DNA of 64,000 nt from Phorcus lineatus (Eukaryota > Mollusca > Gastropoda > Trochida > Trochidae): contig OV121088.1 of the NCBI GenBank assembly GCA_921293015.1, forward strand, positions 20,249,645 to 20,313,644, in the 5' to 3' direction. Below are positions 53,891 to 64,000 of the stretch, piece after piece. The notes below the pieces were generated by a model. That model was not told where the DNA came from. It made no database searches and saw nothing but the letters and a program-made list of their open reading frames with translations. The first letter of the stretch is position 1; each line of letters begins with the position of its first letter. The position numbers were made by a program, and so were the translations under genes.

Positions 53891-54870
53891 GAAGAAACCA
53901 CCATTGGCATTGATTATTGCTTGGCACCGACGACCCATGGATGCAACAATCAAGTTGTCAATCACAGCCTGTGGAATGTTCTGCCATTCGTGCTGAAGTG
54001 CTGCAAGAAGTCCTGGAAGTGTTTGGGGTGGTGGATTCCTACTGCGCACGCGTTGATCCAGTTTGTCCAAGAGATGCTCAATTGGTGACAAATCTGGTGA
54101 CCTGGCTGGCCATGGCAATGTCTGGACATTGTTACGCTGTAAAAAGTCTTGACAAACACGTGCATAATGTGGTCGAGCATTGTCCTGCTGAAAGAGACCA
54201 CCATGGACTTTGACGTGAGGAATAACGTAAGGCTGTAGGATCAAGTCCCTATACCGTACTCCTGTGAGGTTACCCACAACATGCACAAGAGGTGTCCTAA
54301 CACCGTGACTAATCCCGGCCCACACCATGACACTCCCACCTCCAAATGGGACAACCTCCTGAACACAGTTGGCAGCATAACGTTCTCCACGACGTCGGTA
54401 TACACATGCTCGTCCATCACTTCGTCGAAGCAGAAAACGGGACTCATCAGTGAAGAGAACGGTTCTCCATCTTGGACGTGCCCATCTCATCCTCTGTTGA
54501 CACCACTGGAGACGTACACCAGATGACGTTGCGTTAAAACGGGACGTCGAACCGGTCGTCGTGGAAAAAGTCCAGCCTCTCTCAGCCTGTTGCGTACCGT
54601 TTGGTCGGAAATTCTACGCAGGCCTAGTATCTGCGTTGTTGCTGTCCTGGTGCGTTCCCGAAGGTGGAGCAGTTGGATGTAGCGATGTTGGGCCCGAGTA
54701 GTCACCCTAGGTTTGCCTGACCTTGGCCTATCATCAACGCTGTTTCGGGTGTTGAAACGCCAAAGTGTGTTGCAACATCTCGCTGCGTCGCTCCTGCTTG
54801 CAGTCTTGGCATTCTTCAGGTCGCTGTACCGATGTTGTGTAGTCTGAATGAACAGCGGCTGATATGGCAC
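53891..54870 (-). pseudogene. Tc1-like transposase relic with one frameshift
   Basis: The N-terminal frame (54870-54487) holds the paired helix-turn-helix region (RYSDLKNAKTASRSDAARCC, then RISDQTVRNRLREAGL). A single frame change at about 54520 joins it to the catalytic frame from 54490. That has VLFTDESRFLLRR (first Asp), FGGGSVMVWAGI, QQDNARPHYA (second Asp) and WPARSPDLSPIEHLLD with the final Asp/Glu region. The protein ends near NANGG, where the sequence passes into the piggyBac relic. With just one frame error this copy is fairly young. It likely inserted into the piggyBac C-terminus. Confidence 0.85.
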
Positions 54871-55289
54871 TTTATACCCCTAAAGTAGACGTGTCTGCAT
54901 GTAAACCTTCATGATCCCATGCCACACGTGCTTTGGCAGAAAATGCATTTGGACGAATCGCTCGTTTTCGTCCCTGAACACAACGTAAACTTTTTGGGCC
55001 ATTGTTTTTTGGTAAATTTACACTTATGAGCAAGCCTTGTATACAGGTATGTATCATGAAAAAAATTGACCCGTTTTGAAAAAATCAATTTCGCATGAAT
55101 GTCAAGTTTCTTTTTTTGAAGAGTTTATATAAATATCAATTTGCTGGAGAAGGACAATTAGGAGAAAATGAAGAGGACTGAAGAAAGCCCAAGTGTGGAT
55201 GAGCGTTTCTCTCCTGATCCAGTTTGTACTGCACACCAAAAAGGTGAAAATTGACTTCATTGTAAATAAATAATCTTTTTTTTATTCCT
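54871..55289. other. Tc1 5' flank and unassigned DNA
   Basis: Bases 54871-55100 are probably the untranslated part and end of the Tc1 element. I could not define a matching inverted repeat on the other side. Confidence 0.35.
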
Positions 55290-55470
55290 TAAGATACAGA
55301 GAAAGTCAATGTGAGCTGTCACTTGACGTTCAATACGAGACGCATCATGAACCTACCCCCATCTTTCGCAAGTTATATCTTAGGAATCGGACGGCGAAAA
55401 TTCTTAATTTTTACATCATTGTAAAGGGAAAAGAACTAGCTTTGATTCAATATGAATTTTGAATATGCAC

Positions 55471-55917
55471 AGTCTGATTAAAATCGACCATGTTCCGAAG
55501 AATAAAAGTTTCAAAATATTGACTCTACCGAGATTCGACCTCTATATGTGTAGGCTATCTTCTCCACTAGGTCTGACCGCAGCCTACTGTAGCGCACGTT
55601 CTAACGTAAACACAGCTAACCAATCACAATGCGTGCGGCAAAAGCATTCGGTATCAGTAGCTAGGGGCAAGTAACTCTCATTCACCATTCGTTAACATTG
55701 ACTGCTGCTATCCTTATTTTAAACGCGATGATGCGATTGGTTCGCTAATGACTAGGTTTTGTATGCGCTAAACTGGTGTCAGCACGTGCGCTACAGTAGG
55801 CTGCGGTCAGACCTAGTGGAGAAGAAAGCCTAGCTACACATATAGAGTTCGAATCTCGGTAAAGTCAATATTTTGAAACTTTTATTCTTCGGAACATGGT
55901 CGATTTTAATCAGACTG
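55471..55917. mobile_element. Mutator-like MITE with ~130-bp terminal inverted repeats
   Basis: The arms 55471-55600 and 55790-55917 are almost identical inverted copies (start AGTCTGATTAAAATCGACC, inner part GTCTGACCGCAGCCTACTGT). The 10-mer GAATATGCAC flanks both ends (55461-55470 and 55918-55927). Very long arms plus a 9-10-bp target duplication fit Mutator-like elements. It has no transposase. Confidence 0.8.
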
Positions 55918-56697
55918 GAATATGCACAACAACAACTGAAGAAGCGGCAAATGATTCAACAAATATCAAAATTTATTCCCAAAAGTCTGAGGGTAGAAAT
56001 CTTTTGCTATTCATATCTCCCGATTTATTTGGCCCTTTTTTATAATTTTTTACATTTGTCAAGCGAAAAGAAATTATCTTTAATTCCATGTATAATATGC
56101 ACATGCACAGTTAATAAAAAGATGCGGCGAGTGATGCTACTAGTGTCGCAAATAGAACCATTATCAAAATCTGTTTTCAAGTAGTTTTGGGTATCCCTCT
56201 TTCGCTTGTTATATCTCCTGAACCAGTTGGCAACTTTTCATTATTTTTTCACAAAGGTAAAGACGAAAGATCTATCTTAAATTTCATGTATAATTTTTAC
56301 ATGCAAAGCAAGAAATAACGATGCAGCTTAGGTAAAGAATTTACGGTTTTATTAGGCTGGAATGTTTGCTCGCATCTGAATGCACGCGCTGAGAGGATCT
56401 GTACAACAGGAAGCAACACTGGTGCTTAGTACATTGGGACTCACATGCGTCCCAGTTCCAGACTGCCCCAGGGAGATTTAGTTCCCGTTAATGATCCTGT
56501 GGGGTCGGAATACCCACAACAATCTTTCGCTCATATATCTTTTGAACTGGGTGAAATTATTTTTTTGTCAAAACAAAGAAGAACAAGCAGACAGAGTCAG
56601 CTATATCCCCCGCCAAAGGGATAGGGTAGTTAAGGATACTAGTTGTGGAATATTGAACAGTGATCATGTTGTTTTTCTACTAACAACCTTTAAGAAA

Positions 56698-57130
56698 TCC
56701 TATGTTACGTTTCCATGGAAACGGGTAAAAATAATAATGCAAAGAAGTTGAAAACCCCAAAAGGCACATCTCCGCATGATGCCCGTTGCACATACCAAGT
56801 TTCGTCGAGCTAGGTCTCACCGTTTTGGAGTTGTGCTCCGGAAACATTAACGGGTAAAAATAAAAATGCAAAGAAGTTGAAAACCCCAAAAGGCACATCT
56901 CCGCATGATGCCCGTTGCACATACCAAGTTTCGTCCAGATAGGTCTCACCATTTTGGAGTTGTGCTCCGGAAACAAAATCGTATGTTACGTTTCCATGGA
57001 AACGGGTCAAAATAAAAATGCAAAGAAGTTGAAAACCCCAAAAGGCACATATCCGCATGATGCCCGTTGCACATACCAAGTTTCGTCGAGATAGGTCTCA
57101 CTGTTTTGGAGTTGTGCACCGGAAACATTA
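56698..57130. repeat. Three tandem ~130-150-bp units
   Basis: Each unit contains AATGCAAAGAAGTTGAAAAC, CCCCAAAAGGCACAT, GCATGATGCCCGTTGCACAT and TTGTGCTCCGGAAACA. Two carry the palindromic GTTTCCATGGAAAC. The frames reading LGMCNGHHAEMCLLGFSTSL here come from the repeats and are not proteins. Confidence 0.85.
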
Positions 57131-57172
57131 TCGGGACGGACGGACGATAATATTCAGCAACGTAAGGGTTAA

Positions 57173-58040
57173 GAGACTGTATATATACAATTTTAGCTTA
57201 CTAGGCCATTTTAATTTTTGAAAAAAAACAGACAAAAATAGTCCAAAAAATGCTCAAAAAACCAAAGATGTGTATATTACCCCTAGGTAGAACATCGTAA
57301 ATGACTGAAATATGTAACGAAAGTACTCGGTGTACTGAAGGTTATTTTTGAAAATCATTTTGGGACATGTTATTCCTCTGTTAATGTTTTAAAATGCATA
57401 ATATTCGCTATGCTAAGTAGAAAAAAATTATGAAATAATCATTTTCATTAACTTGTGCATTATTTTGCCTGATGTCTCAAGAAATACTTTCCAATACTTT
57501 TCAAAGTTTTTTCAATGGAAAAATGTTTTTTGTTTAAAAGCAATATAAATTGCAATGAAAGTAATCAGAAAACAAATATAAGTCAACCTTTAATCATAAA
57601 GTTTAAAAAGTTTTGTCATTTGCTATTCCCCACATAGAGAACGGACTCTTTATACTGCGGGAGATGACTGACATACTGGAACTTATTTACTGATTTTTCC
57701 CATACTGTGGACAAGATTGATTTATCAGCTTTATTATATAACCAGAACTGAACATGTGTTAAGGTATGTTTCAAAATAACAATGAAAAAAAGTGGACATT
57801 GTATTTCTCAGGAGTCAGTTTATTTATTCAAAGCTATCGTTTAGATGTACTGTGACTGGTTATGATTATGGGGAAAAAATGTTAAACTGAGAAATTGAGC
57901 AGCCTAATTTTATGTTTTCACAAGGTGACCATGATTTATCTTTTGTCTAATACAGGTACTTTTCCATATCTATTTTATTCTGTACTGGTAAAATAACCCA
58001 GTGTCGATAGTGTACTGACAAATTTAAAAGTCAGCAGAAA
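57173..58040. other. THOC3 intron, unassigned
   Basis: No gene or distinct repeat is visible. Confidence 0.5.
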
Positions 58041-58434
58041 AAAAGATAAATATTATTCCAATCAGCTAAGGGGTTGTACACAAGGTTTCAGCTATCTAGG
58101 CCTTTTACTGCTGGAGATGAAATTGAAATATATTTTTTTGGAAAAGCCACCTGTAACCCTGAGTAGGGGCCACAGGGTCACCAAATCTTCAACTTAGAAT
58201 CACCATTAGCTAAAGAGTCTGAACACAAGGTTTCATCTTTCTAGGGATCTTGCTTCTGGAGAAAAAGATGAAAATAAGTTATATGGCATAACCAATATTG
58301 CACAAGGTCAGAGATTCATCAAATGTATTTATCAGAATCCACATCAGCTAAGCAGTCTGTAGACAATAGAAATTGAAAATAGATTTTGTTGGGAAAGGCA
58401 CCTGCTGCCTTAAATTGGGGTCAATATCTAGTAC

Positions 58435-61036
58435 TTTAAAGGATTTTAAAACCCTATTTTATGTTATTTAGTCTCATTATAGTGCCAGATTTCCAAGGTA
58501 AATGCAAGCCCCCATGTTTTTACGTAAATTTTGTAAACCCGCGCTGACACTTGTGCGCCGCTCTGCAAATCTGGCTCACCGATATGCAAAAAGATCGGCA
58601 GTTTTCGGCACCTTCCGTAATGTGACGTAATAGTGGCCCGTCACTCTTGCCCAGGCGTGAAGAACTACAGTTGGCCGATTTCAAGCAGTTCAAAAACATG
58701 CTTTTGATTGGTATATTCCGACACTTGTGGCATATTTTCCCCAAATATACGTCAAAGAAATTAAATCAATGTCGGACGAAGTAAAACGATCATGTTTTAA
58801 TTTTTTTTTGATATTTTAATTTTTTTTTATTTCGATACGAATCAACAATATCGATATCATAGATATCTTCCGTCAAATCGACGTTTAAAATTCGTTGTGC
58901 CTCTGTCGTTGGTTTTATGTTTTTTTATTTATATATTTTCAATAAATACAATAAATTAATTTACATTTCTACTATAGTTACAAAATTCTAGGGGTCGTAT
59001 ATATACTGTATCTAGACCGGAAGTAAGACAAAGACTAGTCACAAATAGATCTTATATATTTGATTTTTCAAAAACAATAGGCCTACTTTACATTAGATAA
59101 TGAGAAACTGGAGCTTTATGTAAATAAATAAACAATGTTGACCACACGAATTTAAAGAAATAATTAGCAAGTATAAGTGTTGAATTCTCTTTATGATATA
59201 GATAGCAATCCCCTTTTTTTTTTTTTTTTTCAGGATCATGATGTAGATATCAACCCCTCATGCAAATTTTACAAATGATAATTGATTGTTGGAAGGTGAA
59301 TGAAAATAACAAATTAAGTATATATGTATTTTTAAATTACAATGATTTTGGGAATACTTAGTTATCAGAAAACTTATATGCAACATACTTTAAAATTAAA
59401 TGCAGGCATTCTTCTCAAATTAAGTTTCTTATTCTGAATTTCTGATACTCACCTGAATTTATTGATGATAGAATTGCCAAGAATATTTAACCAAACACTT
59501 ATATATATGTACATTTATGGCATATTGCATCTGTAATTTAATCAGAAAACATCAATTCTAAAAAAACTGCTCATGCAAGAACTCTCTTGTTAATGTAAAA
59601 ACACTATCTTAATTAAAATGTGATAAGGATATCTGCATGGATTTAGCCTTCTTGTAGGAAGAGAGTAATAGAAAAAAATCCATCTTTTTTTCTTTTTTTT
59701 GGGGGGGGGGGGGGGGGGGGGGGGGGTATTGAAGTGATTTAATTTGTAAAATGTTTTAAAAAATAGTTTTTCTAATATTTTAACACAACATGGAATTTAC
59801 CTGAACATAACTTCCACTTTTTGGACCTGAAATTATTTTTCCCAGATTAAATTGTTAGTCTTCAGACTTGAAAACAGAGATATCTTCTCAAATTTGATTC
59901 TTTGCAAAAACTAAATCACAGAAATCAGATGATGTAGATGTACAATGTAGATGTAGCAATTGATACGCATATTGTATTTGTATGGTAACAATATCATCAT
60001 TTAAAACACATTTACAAATCAAACAAACTTACATGATAAATGTCAAACACATTTTCCCCATATGTAATATTCTTTTTTTATAGATATTGCTGTTGCTGTC
60101 AATTGCCTAGTTTTATCTTTGCTACTAGATCTACTATATTATGGAAAAAAATTCATTCTGCCTGTCTGATTCTGCTAACTCAAACAACAGAAAAAGATAA
60201 GAATAATTGATTAATCATTAATGATATTAGCTTATAAACTATTCACCTAATGGCCGTATTCAGAGACAGTTACTGGGACCCCTCTTACAGTAAACGATCG
60301 CAGTTTCAACAATGATGACATAAATAAAATCCATTTGTCATAAACAAATTCATAAAGATATTTCGTCACAAACTGTTAGTTAGACAGTCAGACGTTTCGT
60401 CACATATAGATCTAGGCCTAGATTCGAAACAAGCGCAGAAACTAAGGCGTCCAAACTTATTTTTAAAACATTTTCAAAAATATTTCTGTAAAGCTATGAA
60501 TTTGCTATGGTTTGTTGTTTTCAATTTGTAGTATATTTGTACAAAAATATAAACCCACAACCAAAGTTTCAGCCTACATGAAATGAAATGCTGATTCGAA
60601 TACGATTTCACTCGCACGTAATCGGGTAGTGGAATTCTGATTATAAAATGGAAAAATAATGTATCGAATAGAATAAATATTTTTGTCGAATAAGTTCATA
60701 ATTAGTTTGTGATAGAATATTTAGCATTATATGTTTATTTCTAATGACAGTTACATCAAAATTTGGCTTTATAAACTCACGCCGAAAAACTCTCCCTACG
60801 CTTGCATGTCAACAAGTGCACACTTCCGGGTTCGTCGGGCTACTATTACGTCACTAGTTATTGCGCTCATTAATGTTCGGGTGTTTTCGGCTTTCGCTCG
60901 GAAAACATGACATGGCAAGTTTACCATGAGGGACAAATTTTTTATCTCGGCGATGTAAGATGTGCTGTGTGATTGAAACATCATGTATCTAATCACAATA
61001 GTTTCTAAGTGGGGTTTTAAAATCCTTTAAAACCTC
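58435..61036. mobile_element. 2.6-kb inverted-repeat element of unknown family
   Basis: Both ends carry TTTAAAGGATTTTAAAACCC in inverted orientation. About 200 bases inside each end the arms share GACGTAATAGTRGCCCG, so the inverted repeats are long but diverged. The interior is AT-rich with a T-run followed by 26 G (59701-59726) and no coding potential; the short minus-strand frames at 58520-58744 and 60796-60996 lie in the arms. Confidence 0.5.
59701..59726. repeat. Poly-G tract of 26 bases
   Basis: An uninterrupted G run directly follows a T-rich run. It may be a real slippage tract or an assembly/sequencing artefact. Confidence 0.9.
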
Positions 61037-61392
61037 ATTAGAAACCTCAGCAGTCTGTGCAAAAGATTTCAGATATCCTGAGTCAATGGTTCTTGAGAAG
61101 ATGATGAGAAAGTTACAAGTTTACTGATGGCGGGACGCCGGACGACATGCCATGATATAAGCCCATATACTCTTTCAGGTAAGATGAGCTAAAAATAGTC
61201 ATAGTGATATCTTATTTGTTAAATATAGTATTTTTTAGTTACTTGCAATCCCAAATTTTTTTATGCAGTTATTTGTAGCTTGATGTAGAAATTATCCTTA
61301 CTTTTACCCTAAGAACATGTTTCTCAATGTTTAGGAGCAAGCTGAATGTAAATCTGAAGATAGTCTTATACCTTAGAATACCTATGCAGTAC

Positions 61393-61597
61393 CTGAGAAT
61401 GTGAATGCTCCCCTGTCCACTTGTAAGAAAGAACAAGTCACCATCATTATTCCAGGATATTTCATTCACCTCAAACTTAAACTGCTCATCCGCACGAGAG
61501 CGATGAGTCTTTGCATCAATAAAGGTGACAAGATCCTCTTTGTTTCCAACCGCAATAGTGCTGCCATCTGGTGACCAACAGATGTTGATGTTTTCAC
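61393..61597 (-). CDS. THOC3: THOC3, internal coding exon (first in this window)
   Basis: The 205-nt exon lies between acceptor ATGAATGTTTCAG and donor CATTCTCAG|GTACTGC on the minus strand. It reads ENINICWSPDGSTIAVGNKE, DLVTFIDAKTHRSRADEQFK and FEVNEISWNNDGDLFFLTSG, then QGSIHIL. This is the central WD40 part of THOC3 and is very close to the vertebrate protein. It begins with two bases of a Gly codon whose first base belongs to an upstream exon outside the window. The Met at 61625 in the longer open frame is intronic. With the other three exons it gives 206 residues of a family protein usually ~320-350 long. Confidence 0.95.
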
Positions 61598-63075
61598 CTG
61601 AAACATTCATTATGAAATTTACCATTTAAGGGACAGGAAAAAGACTATTTCTTTTAAAAAATTAAACGCTATATATATTTTTAGAAATTTTTAGGCGTAG
61701 ATAAATATGCCTCTCACAAGGCTATTTTAGGAGAAACTGGTCGCACGAGTCTATTTGTCACATGACAGTTATGGGCAAAAAAATATTTCCTAAAGTTGTT
61801 GCATATGAATTCAAATACATTACCTGTCCAATGTTATCATATGCTAAAAAGATTAAATGATACTACTGACTGTTGCTGAAGGCTAACATTCGAATGCTAA
61901 TCAGTATAATAGAGTGACCATATAAAGGTAAAAAGGTCGCAATTTAGATGAAAACTCGGACTAAGAGGTATGCCAAATAGTCATCATTTTTCATACCAAC
62001 GCAGGTAGAAGATAACTGGAGCTGGTAGAATTTAAAAGCTTATAATTATATCATCAGTAACTATTCATGCTCCATGGGATTTCGTGTTGCTCAGTTTTCA
62101 TTGAAAACAATGTCATGTATCTAGCAATGTTTTTCTTAGATAATTGCCTTTTATTTACCTAATCCCTGTTGGAAATGTGTCTGAATTTGTTTAACATGAT
62201 CCCTGAAAGTTTTCATTTTTTAAAAAAAAAATGTAATTTAATTCAATTTTTTTTAACAAAAGATAACTCAAAAGACGTTTTGCTTATCTGAATTACAATT
62301 GCCTTTGTTGGTTTTAAAGAGAGTAAGCGTTTGAAATTGATCCATGAATTTGATTTTGTTTTAAAAGATAAGTGCTAAATGTAAAACTGAATTCATCTGT
62401 TGTTTAAGAACTAATTGTTGATTGAATATGCATTATTCAAAGCAAAATTAGCAAAATATTTGTTTAACAGAATATACACCTTACCGTCAGCCGCCAACCC
62501 TCACCGCGGAACACGCCTACAGACTAGTTCACACCTTATTCACGTAACACCATTTTGAAAACGAGATTGAGGCTAGGAACGCAAACAGAGCGATCAGCAT
62601 GATGGCGTATTGTTTGTGTCTGCAGCAGTGCCGTAGTGCATTAACAATTCCATTATAATTAGTTACAACACAACTTTTGTTGTTCCCGACAGTAATTAAT
62701 TAAGCCAGAAAAGCAGTGGATCATAAATTTTAATTTTGCAAGTGTTTTTCTTATTTTCTTAAGAAAATATAGAACTATAAGTTTAAAGCCTGATGTTAAC
62801 ACACTTCTGAATTAAACCCAGCAAATCTTATGACAGCAAATCTAACAGTATCCATTCCTGATTTAATCAAAATGATTCATAATATCCAAATCACATTATG
62901 TTCTACCAAGTAAAAGTTTAGCAACTGGTGCAGTTGCCATTAGAAAATATGACTTCATGAGCCTTCATGCAAACAAAATTAAGCGCTGACCTGAATGTTT
63001 TGAAAAATAATACATTTGTCTTATGTGAAATTTAAGTTCTATTTTTCTTTCTTTTTTCCGTTTAATCAACAATCT
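61598..63075. other. THOC3 intron upstream of the exon
   Basis: No further THOC3 exon is found between 61598 and 64000, so this intron extends beyond the window. No other gene is visible. Confidence 0.6.
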
Positions 63076-63775
63076 GAACCCTTGAAAATTAACTTTGCCA
63101 TGATCTTCTGGCGAGATTCGAGTAGCACACTTTGTTTTTCTCACGATTACTTATTATCGCTGCGGTTCTCCTGGAAATTTATTTCATACCAGTAGTGTCA
63201 GTTCAATGCTTGTTTTTTTTGGTTCCGGATGTCGCTAAGCTACAAAGTTTTGTTTCGCAAACATGCAAACATTGATAATGTCTATTGTCCAAAAATTAGC
63301 ATAACAATCTTTCAGTTTTCCCCAATCCCCACCGCAGGTGCTAATAGCCTAAGGGCACCATCTTCCCTCTCCCACGAGATAACCGGCTCACGCTTCCATT
63401 GTTTGCTTATAAGCGTGCATTCTAACCACATGTACATCCTCCTATTGCACACCCTATCTTCTAAATCGTTAGGCAGATTACAATATGGTAGGGATCATTT
63501 GAAAGAGAAGAAAATTGTTTTCAATTTGATATAAAATACATATATTGCACTACCTGAAATGAAGATACAGCATGTAATGCAAAAAAGGTGATATTTACAT
63601 TAAAACATATATAGTTTTATACCATTTTTTCACACCAAATTCTTATGATCTAATCAACGTATTTTATATTTTTCTATATCACAAGAAAGAGAAAAATTTC
63701 TACATGTACAAAAATAGATAAAGACACAGCAAGCGATGCACAAAAAGCTTATTCCTCTGTTCAAATCTAAAACAG
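63076..63775 (+). mobile_element. TTAA-family element, copy E, 3'-truncated
   Basis: The GGCGAGATTCGAGTAGCACA, AACATTGATAATGTCTAT and TTGAAAGAGAAGAAAATTG blocks match the 5' half of copies A, B and C. The copy stops at about 63775. The frame at 63229-63534 is a chance frame in the repeat. Bases 63776-64000 show nothing recognisable. Confidence 0.6.
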
Positions 63776-64000
63776 CAAGGAGGGCAGTTAGGAGTTAATA
63801 GTGTTTGTTAGGTTAAATAACTAGTATCCATGTATATTGGACGTGATACTTACACCTCTGTGCATTTATAAGACTGTTTTTAGATTTTCATGGAAAACCA
63901 GTATTCACATATATGTCTTTTGGACAAGAAAAGTTAAGATGTTTTGATTTTATATCACCACATATGACATTTAGGTTCGTATCAAAGGTAAATAATATGT

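Larger units (their letters stand above)
55290..57172 (+). mobile_element. TTAA-family element, copy D, 5'-truncated
   Basis: The 3' end CAGCAACGTAAGGGTTAA (57172) matches copies A and B, and modules with CATGTATAAT and GCACATGCACAG-like blocks fill the body. The 5' end is missing. It is interrupted by the long-armed element at 55471-55917. Confidence 0.6.
58041..61200 (+). repeat. 'TAGCTCATC' family copy split by a 2.6-kb insertion
   Basis: The left part (58041-58430) has CAGCTAAGGGGTTGTACACA, GGGTCACCAAATCTTC and CTTCTGGAGAAAAAGATGA. The right part (61037-61195) resumes with CAGTCTGTGCAAAAGATTTC, GGCGGGACGCCGGACG and ends AAGATGAGCTAAAAATAG. Together they form one family member interrupted at 58435-61036. 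Confidence 0.65.

Noticed and set aside
55459..55674. 71-codon ORF as a gene
   Set aside because: It lies in the left arm of the Mutator-like inverted repeat and has no recognisable motif.
56680..57128. ORFs reading LGMCNGHHAEMCLLGFSTSL repeats
   Set aside because: They are produced by the three tandem non-coding units; no protein family is matched.
61598..61625. Start Met of THOC3 at 61625
   Set aside because: It lies upstream of a clear TTTCAG acceptor, and THOC3 needs ~120 more N-terminal residues, which must come from exons outside the window.
1..64000. A microbial defence or biosynthetic gene cluster
   Set aside because: There are no operons, ribosome binding sites or bacterial genes; the gene and repeat content is that of an animal genome.

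Overview
This is an AT-rich animal genomic window. I see no bacterial, plasmid or phage features. Its one recognisable host gene is THOC3 (THO complex subunit 3, a WD40 protein of the TREX mRNA-export machinery). THOC3 lies on the minus strand in four short coding exons spread over about 43 kb: 61393-61597, 41167-41328, 28090-28190 and 18873-19024. All splice sites are GT-AG and the exon phases fit together. The exons encode the last ~206 residues and the stop codon; the first exons lie beyond the right edge. Nearly everything else is intron, 3' flank or intergenic DNA filled with transposable elements. Gene structure, several marine-invertebrate SINE types, BEL/Pao, DIRS, Penelope, mariner, Tc1, piggyBac and hAT relics, and the large 'TAGCTCATC' and TTAA repeat families suggest a marine invertebrate, most plausibly a mollusc. 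That assignment is inference.

Layout. 1-3.9 kb: BEL/Pao gag-pol remnant and 3' LTR, inserted into a LINE ORF1 (3.9-4.5 kb). 6.0 kb: tRNA-derived SINE head. 8.1-11 kb: hAT-like repeat, Tc1 relic, CR1/L2-like LINE relic. 12.3-16.6 kb: a mariner split by an LINE with an intact 1012-codon ORF. 18.2-19.0 kb: SINE, then the THOC3 3' end. 20.4-21.3 kb: hairpin repeat, 5S-like SINE, LINE tail. 23.5-27.6 kb: inverted-repeat element and a 2-kb TTAA-flanked repeat. 28.1 kb: THOC3 exon. 29.5-36 kb: Penelope fragment and DIRS-type retroelement sequence with two tyrosine-recombinase relics in opposite orientations. 36.3-39.2 kb: a second mariner carrying two nested elements. 39.2-41.3 kb: a minisatellite made from the 3' end of a THOC3 exon and its splice donor, interrupted by a hAT element. 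42-47 kb: TTAA-family repeats. 47.5-50.1 kb: a 145-bp satellite-like array inside a terminal-repeat element. 52.1-55 kb: piggyBac relic abutted by a Tc1 relic. 55.3-57.2 kb: another TTAA-family copy with an internal Mutator-like element. 58-61.2 kb: nested repeat. 61.4 kb: THOC3 exon. 63.1 kb to the end: a fifth TTAA-family copy.

The most unusual structure is the minisatellite at the THOC3 exon 41167-41328. The last ~29 nt of the exon plus ~19-21 nt of intron, including the 5' splice site, form a tandem unit repeated about 18 times downstream of the real donor. This places a ladder of near-consensus donors in one intron. The first two extra donors are in frame with the exon. Inverted TTAA-family copies also flank this single exon, which could favour pairing of the two introns.

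Coordinates of degenerate repeats are approximate. Family names rest on protein motifs and terminal sequences read by eye, not on database searches.
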